A DNA stretch of 64,000 nt from Streptomyces melanogenes (GTDB lineage Bacteria; Actinomycetota; Actinomycetes; Streptomycetales; Streptomycetaceae). This document shows, in pieces, positions 62,446 to 64,000 of the stretch (position 1 is its first letter; each line of letters starts with the position of its first letter). Below the pieces are notes generated by a model, which saw only the letters and a list, made by a program, of their open reading frames with translations, searched no databases and had not been told where the DNA came from. A program made the position numbers and the translations under genes. The stretch spans positions 232,391-296,390 of the forward strand of contig NZ_BMTS01000011.1 in assembly GCF_014649795.1 (NCBI RefSeq), read 5' to 3'.

Positions 62446-62465
62446 GTGCACAGATACCTGTGCAC
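62446..62465 (-). promoter_or_regulatory. 20-bp palindromic operator before the ArsR gene
   Basis: GTGCACAG-ATAC-CTGTGCAC has perfect 8-bp arms and starts 16 nt upstream of the ATG. Placement over the promoter or start region suggests autorepression by the ArsR-type protein. Confidence 0.68.
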
Positions 62466-62587
62466 TGGAGCGCCCCGGCGTCCTGAGGGTGGGGATATCC
62501 CCCATCCCGTGCGGGGGAAGCACGGTTTCCGCAGCTCACAGGGGTTGGTAACCACGGGAGGGGTTGGCACGGGACCCACGCACGACA

Positions 62588-62615
62588 ACGCCCCCGGCCG
62601 GGTGACCGGGGGCGT
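62588..62615 (-). terminator. recA-recX operon terminator
   Basis: 10-bp stem ACGCCCCCGG (62588-62597) with CCGGGGGCGT (62606-62615), 8-nt loop, 136 nt past the recX stop. The rest of 62466-62750 shows no gene. Confidence 0.6.
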
Positions 62616-62750
62616 GTGTGGCTATGGGGGCACGAGTTGCCCGGGCTCCCGGGCGGAGACGAGCCTCGGACTGACAGGCTGGCCCCAGGCCGCCCCAACC
62701 CCAGGGCCCACGCCTCAAGGCAGCGCCCAGCCCCCCGTCCCGCCCCCCGC

Positions 62751-63407
62751 TCAGTACGTCTCGTACAAGTCGTCCGCGGTTTCGCCCTCGGCTTCCAGGG
62801 CCTGGCGGACGACTCTGAGGGCCATGCCTTCCGGGTAGCCCTTGCGGGCCAGCATTCCGGCGAGGCGGCGGATGCGGCGGTCGCGGTCCAGGCCTCGGGT
62901 GGAGCGGAGCTTGCGGGCCACCAGCTCCCGCGCGGTCTCCTCCTCCTGGTCGGAGTCGAGCTGCCCGACGGCCTCGTCGACGACCGCCGAGTCCACGCCC
63001 TTGGTGCGGAGCTCGCGGGCGAGTGCCCGGCGGGCCAGGCCGCGTCCGTGGTGGCGGGATTCGACCCAGGCCCCCGCGAACGCCGCGTCGTTGATCAGCC
63101 CGACCTCTTCGAAGCGCGAGAGGACTTCCTCGGCGACTTCGTCGGGGATCTCCCGCTTCTTGAGGGCGTCGGCCAGTTGCTTGCGGGTCCGGGGGGTCCC
63201 GGTGAGCAGGCGCAGGCAGATCGCCCGCGCCCGCTCAGCCGGGTCCTGCGGTGCCGGTTCCTTCTCGGCCCTCGACGGGTCGGCGCCGTCACCGAATCCC
63301 TCCGGGCCGGCCCGTCGTGAGCCGGCCCGCTTCGAGCCCGGCCGCCCGGACCGGGCCCGGTCGGGGCCCGTCCCGTCCGGCTCGGCCCATTCGGTCCTGC
63401 GTGTCAT
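62751..63407 (-). CDS. recX: Regulatory protein RecX
   Basis: Inhibits RecA filaments and recombinase activity. The 218-residue protein has the three-helix repeat pattern: RAICLRLLTGTPRTRKQLADAL, EVLSRFEEVGLINDAAFAGA and RRLAGMLARKGYPEGMALRVV. The first ~55 residues are a charged Arg/Gly/Pro extension usual in Streptomyces. The ATG at 63407 lies 3 nt after the recA stop, so the genes are cotranscribed and probably coupled. Confidence 0.94.
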   Translation of the reverse strand: MTRRTEWAEPDGTGPDRARSGRPGSKRAGSRRAGPEGFGDGADPSRAEKEPAPQDPAERARAICLRLLTGTPRTRKQLADALKKREIPDEVAEEVLSRFEEVGLINDAAFAGAWVESRHHGRGLARRALARELRTKGVDSAVVDEAVGQLDSDQEEETARELVARKLRSTRGLDRDRRIRRLAGMLARKGYPEGMALRVVRQALEAEGETADDLYETY

Positions 63408-63410
63408 GGT

Positions 63411-64000
63411 CTAGCTCTTGGCAGCGGCGGCCTTGGCCGTCTTGGCCTTGGTGGCCGGGGCGGGCACGGATGCCGCCTCCGTCTCCGAGGTCGCACCGGC
63501 CGCGTCCGGGCCGGGCTCGGCCTTGGGCTCCTCGGGCCGGACGCCGACGCCCAGCTTCTCCTTGATCTTCTTCTCGATCTCGTTGGCGAGGTCGGGGTTG
63601 TCCTTCAGGAAGTTGCGGGCGTTCTCCTTGCCCTGGCCGAGCTGGTCGCCCTCGTACGTGTACCAGGCGCCGGCCTTGCGGACGAAGCCGTGCTCGACGC
63701 CCATGTCGATCAGGCCGCCCTCGCGGCTGATGCCCTGGCCGTAGAGGATGTCGAACTCGGCCTGCTTGAAGGGCGGCGCGACCTTGTTCTTGACGACCTT
63801 GACGCGGGTGCGGTTGCCGACCGCGTCGGTGCCGTCCTTGAGGGTCTCGATGCGGCGGATGTCGAGGCGCACCGAGGCGTAGAACTTCAGGGCGCGGCCA
63901 CCGGTCGTGGTCTCCGGCGAGCCGAACATCACGCCGATCTTCTCGCGGAGCTGGTTGATGAAGATCGCGGTGGTCTTGGACTGGTTGAGCGCGCTGGTGA
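63411..64000 (-). CDS. recA: Recombinase RecA (C-terminal part, N-terminus beyond window)
   Basis: DNA strand-exchange protein and SOS co-protease. About 196 residues are visible: the end of the core with NQLREKIGVMFGSPETTTGG (DNA-binding L2 loop), RALKFYASVRLDIRRIETLK and KVVKNKVAPPFKQAEFDI. The C-terminal domain follows (YTYEGDQLGQGKENARNFL), then an Ala/Lys/Pro-rich tail ending TKAKTAKAAAAKS, long as in other Streptomyces. The ATP-binding region, promoter and any SOS box lie outside the window. Confidence 0.96.
   Translation of the reverse strand, partial: TSALNQSKTTAIFINQLREKIGVMFGSPETTTGGRALKFYASVRLDIRRIETLKDGTDAVGNRTRVKVVKNKVAPPFKQAEFDILYGQGISREGGLIDMGVEHGFVRKAGAWYTYEGDQLGQGKENARNFLKDNPDLANEIEKKIKEKLGVGVRPEEPKAEPGPDAAGATSETEAASVPAPATKAKTAKAAAAKS

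Overview
The window is very GC-rich, with third-position GC bias, many GTG/TTG starts and conserved actinobacterial neighbourhoods (lexA beside nrdRJ, gluABCD beside a two-component system, recA-recX, miaB-miaA-dapF-hflX). All of this points to a Streptomyces chromosome. From memory, most of the right-hand 55 kb follows the gene order of the S. coelicolor SCO5769-SCO5815 core region. That comparison was not computed.

Left edge (1-7.7 kb): the end of a type II polyketide cluster. On the minus strand it reads FAD hydroxylase (PgaE/UrdE type), a two-domain antibiotic-monooxygenase protein resembling JadG/GilOII/AlpJ ring-opening oxygenases, TcmI-type cyclase, KS-alpha, KS-beta, ACP, ketoreductase, aromatase/cyclase (cut by the window start). 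This order is typical of angucyclines, and the AlpJ-like protein suggests an atypical (ring-B-opened) product. A perfect 16-bp hairpin splits the oxygenases from the minimal PKS operon. A divergent SnoaL/NTF2-like gene marks the edge.

Core chromosome, 7.7-26.2 kb: a PPOX flavoprotein/TetR pair, a RecQ helicase fused to a phosphoribosyltransferase-like tail, conserved hypotheticals, rnhB, a TetR/DHA2 efflux pair with a clear palindromic operator, ADP-ribosylglycohydrolase, histidine phosphatase, TerD, the nrdR-nrdJ class II ribonucleotide reductase operon with tandem NrdR boxes, lexA with an SOS box in its promoter, and a DinG-like helicase.

26.3-28 kb: an IS110-family element whose ends can be placed to the base. 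It is flanked by CT dinucleotides and sits in a hairpin just after the siderophore operon. Its 388-nt leader folds into hairpins, and one apical loop reads the left half of the insertion site, as expected for an IS110 bridge RNA.

28-34.6 kb: an orphan NIS siderophore operon (aminotransferase, type A synthetase, GNAT, type C synthetase) with unusual low-complexity N-terminal extensions and no decarboxylase or N-hydroxylase. 35-37.6 kb: a tandem pair of secreted trypsin-like lipoproteins with matching promoters.

37.7-49 kb: hflX, M1 peptidase, rshA, dapF, miaA, an MT0933-type antitoxin-like gene, an extradiol dioxygenase-like gene and miaB. 49-56 kb: TAXI-type binding protein, the GluK-GluR two-component system and the glutamate ABC transporter gluABCD. 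56-64 kb: FAD monooxygenase, a leaderless cysteine-rich leader peptide ahead of cysteine dioxygenase-rhodanese, an ArsR/FtsX-permease operon with a 20-bp operator, recX, and recA (cut by the window end).
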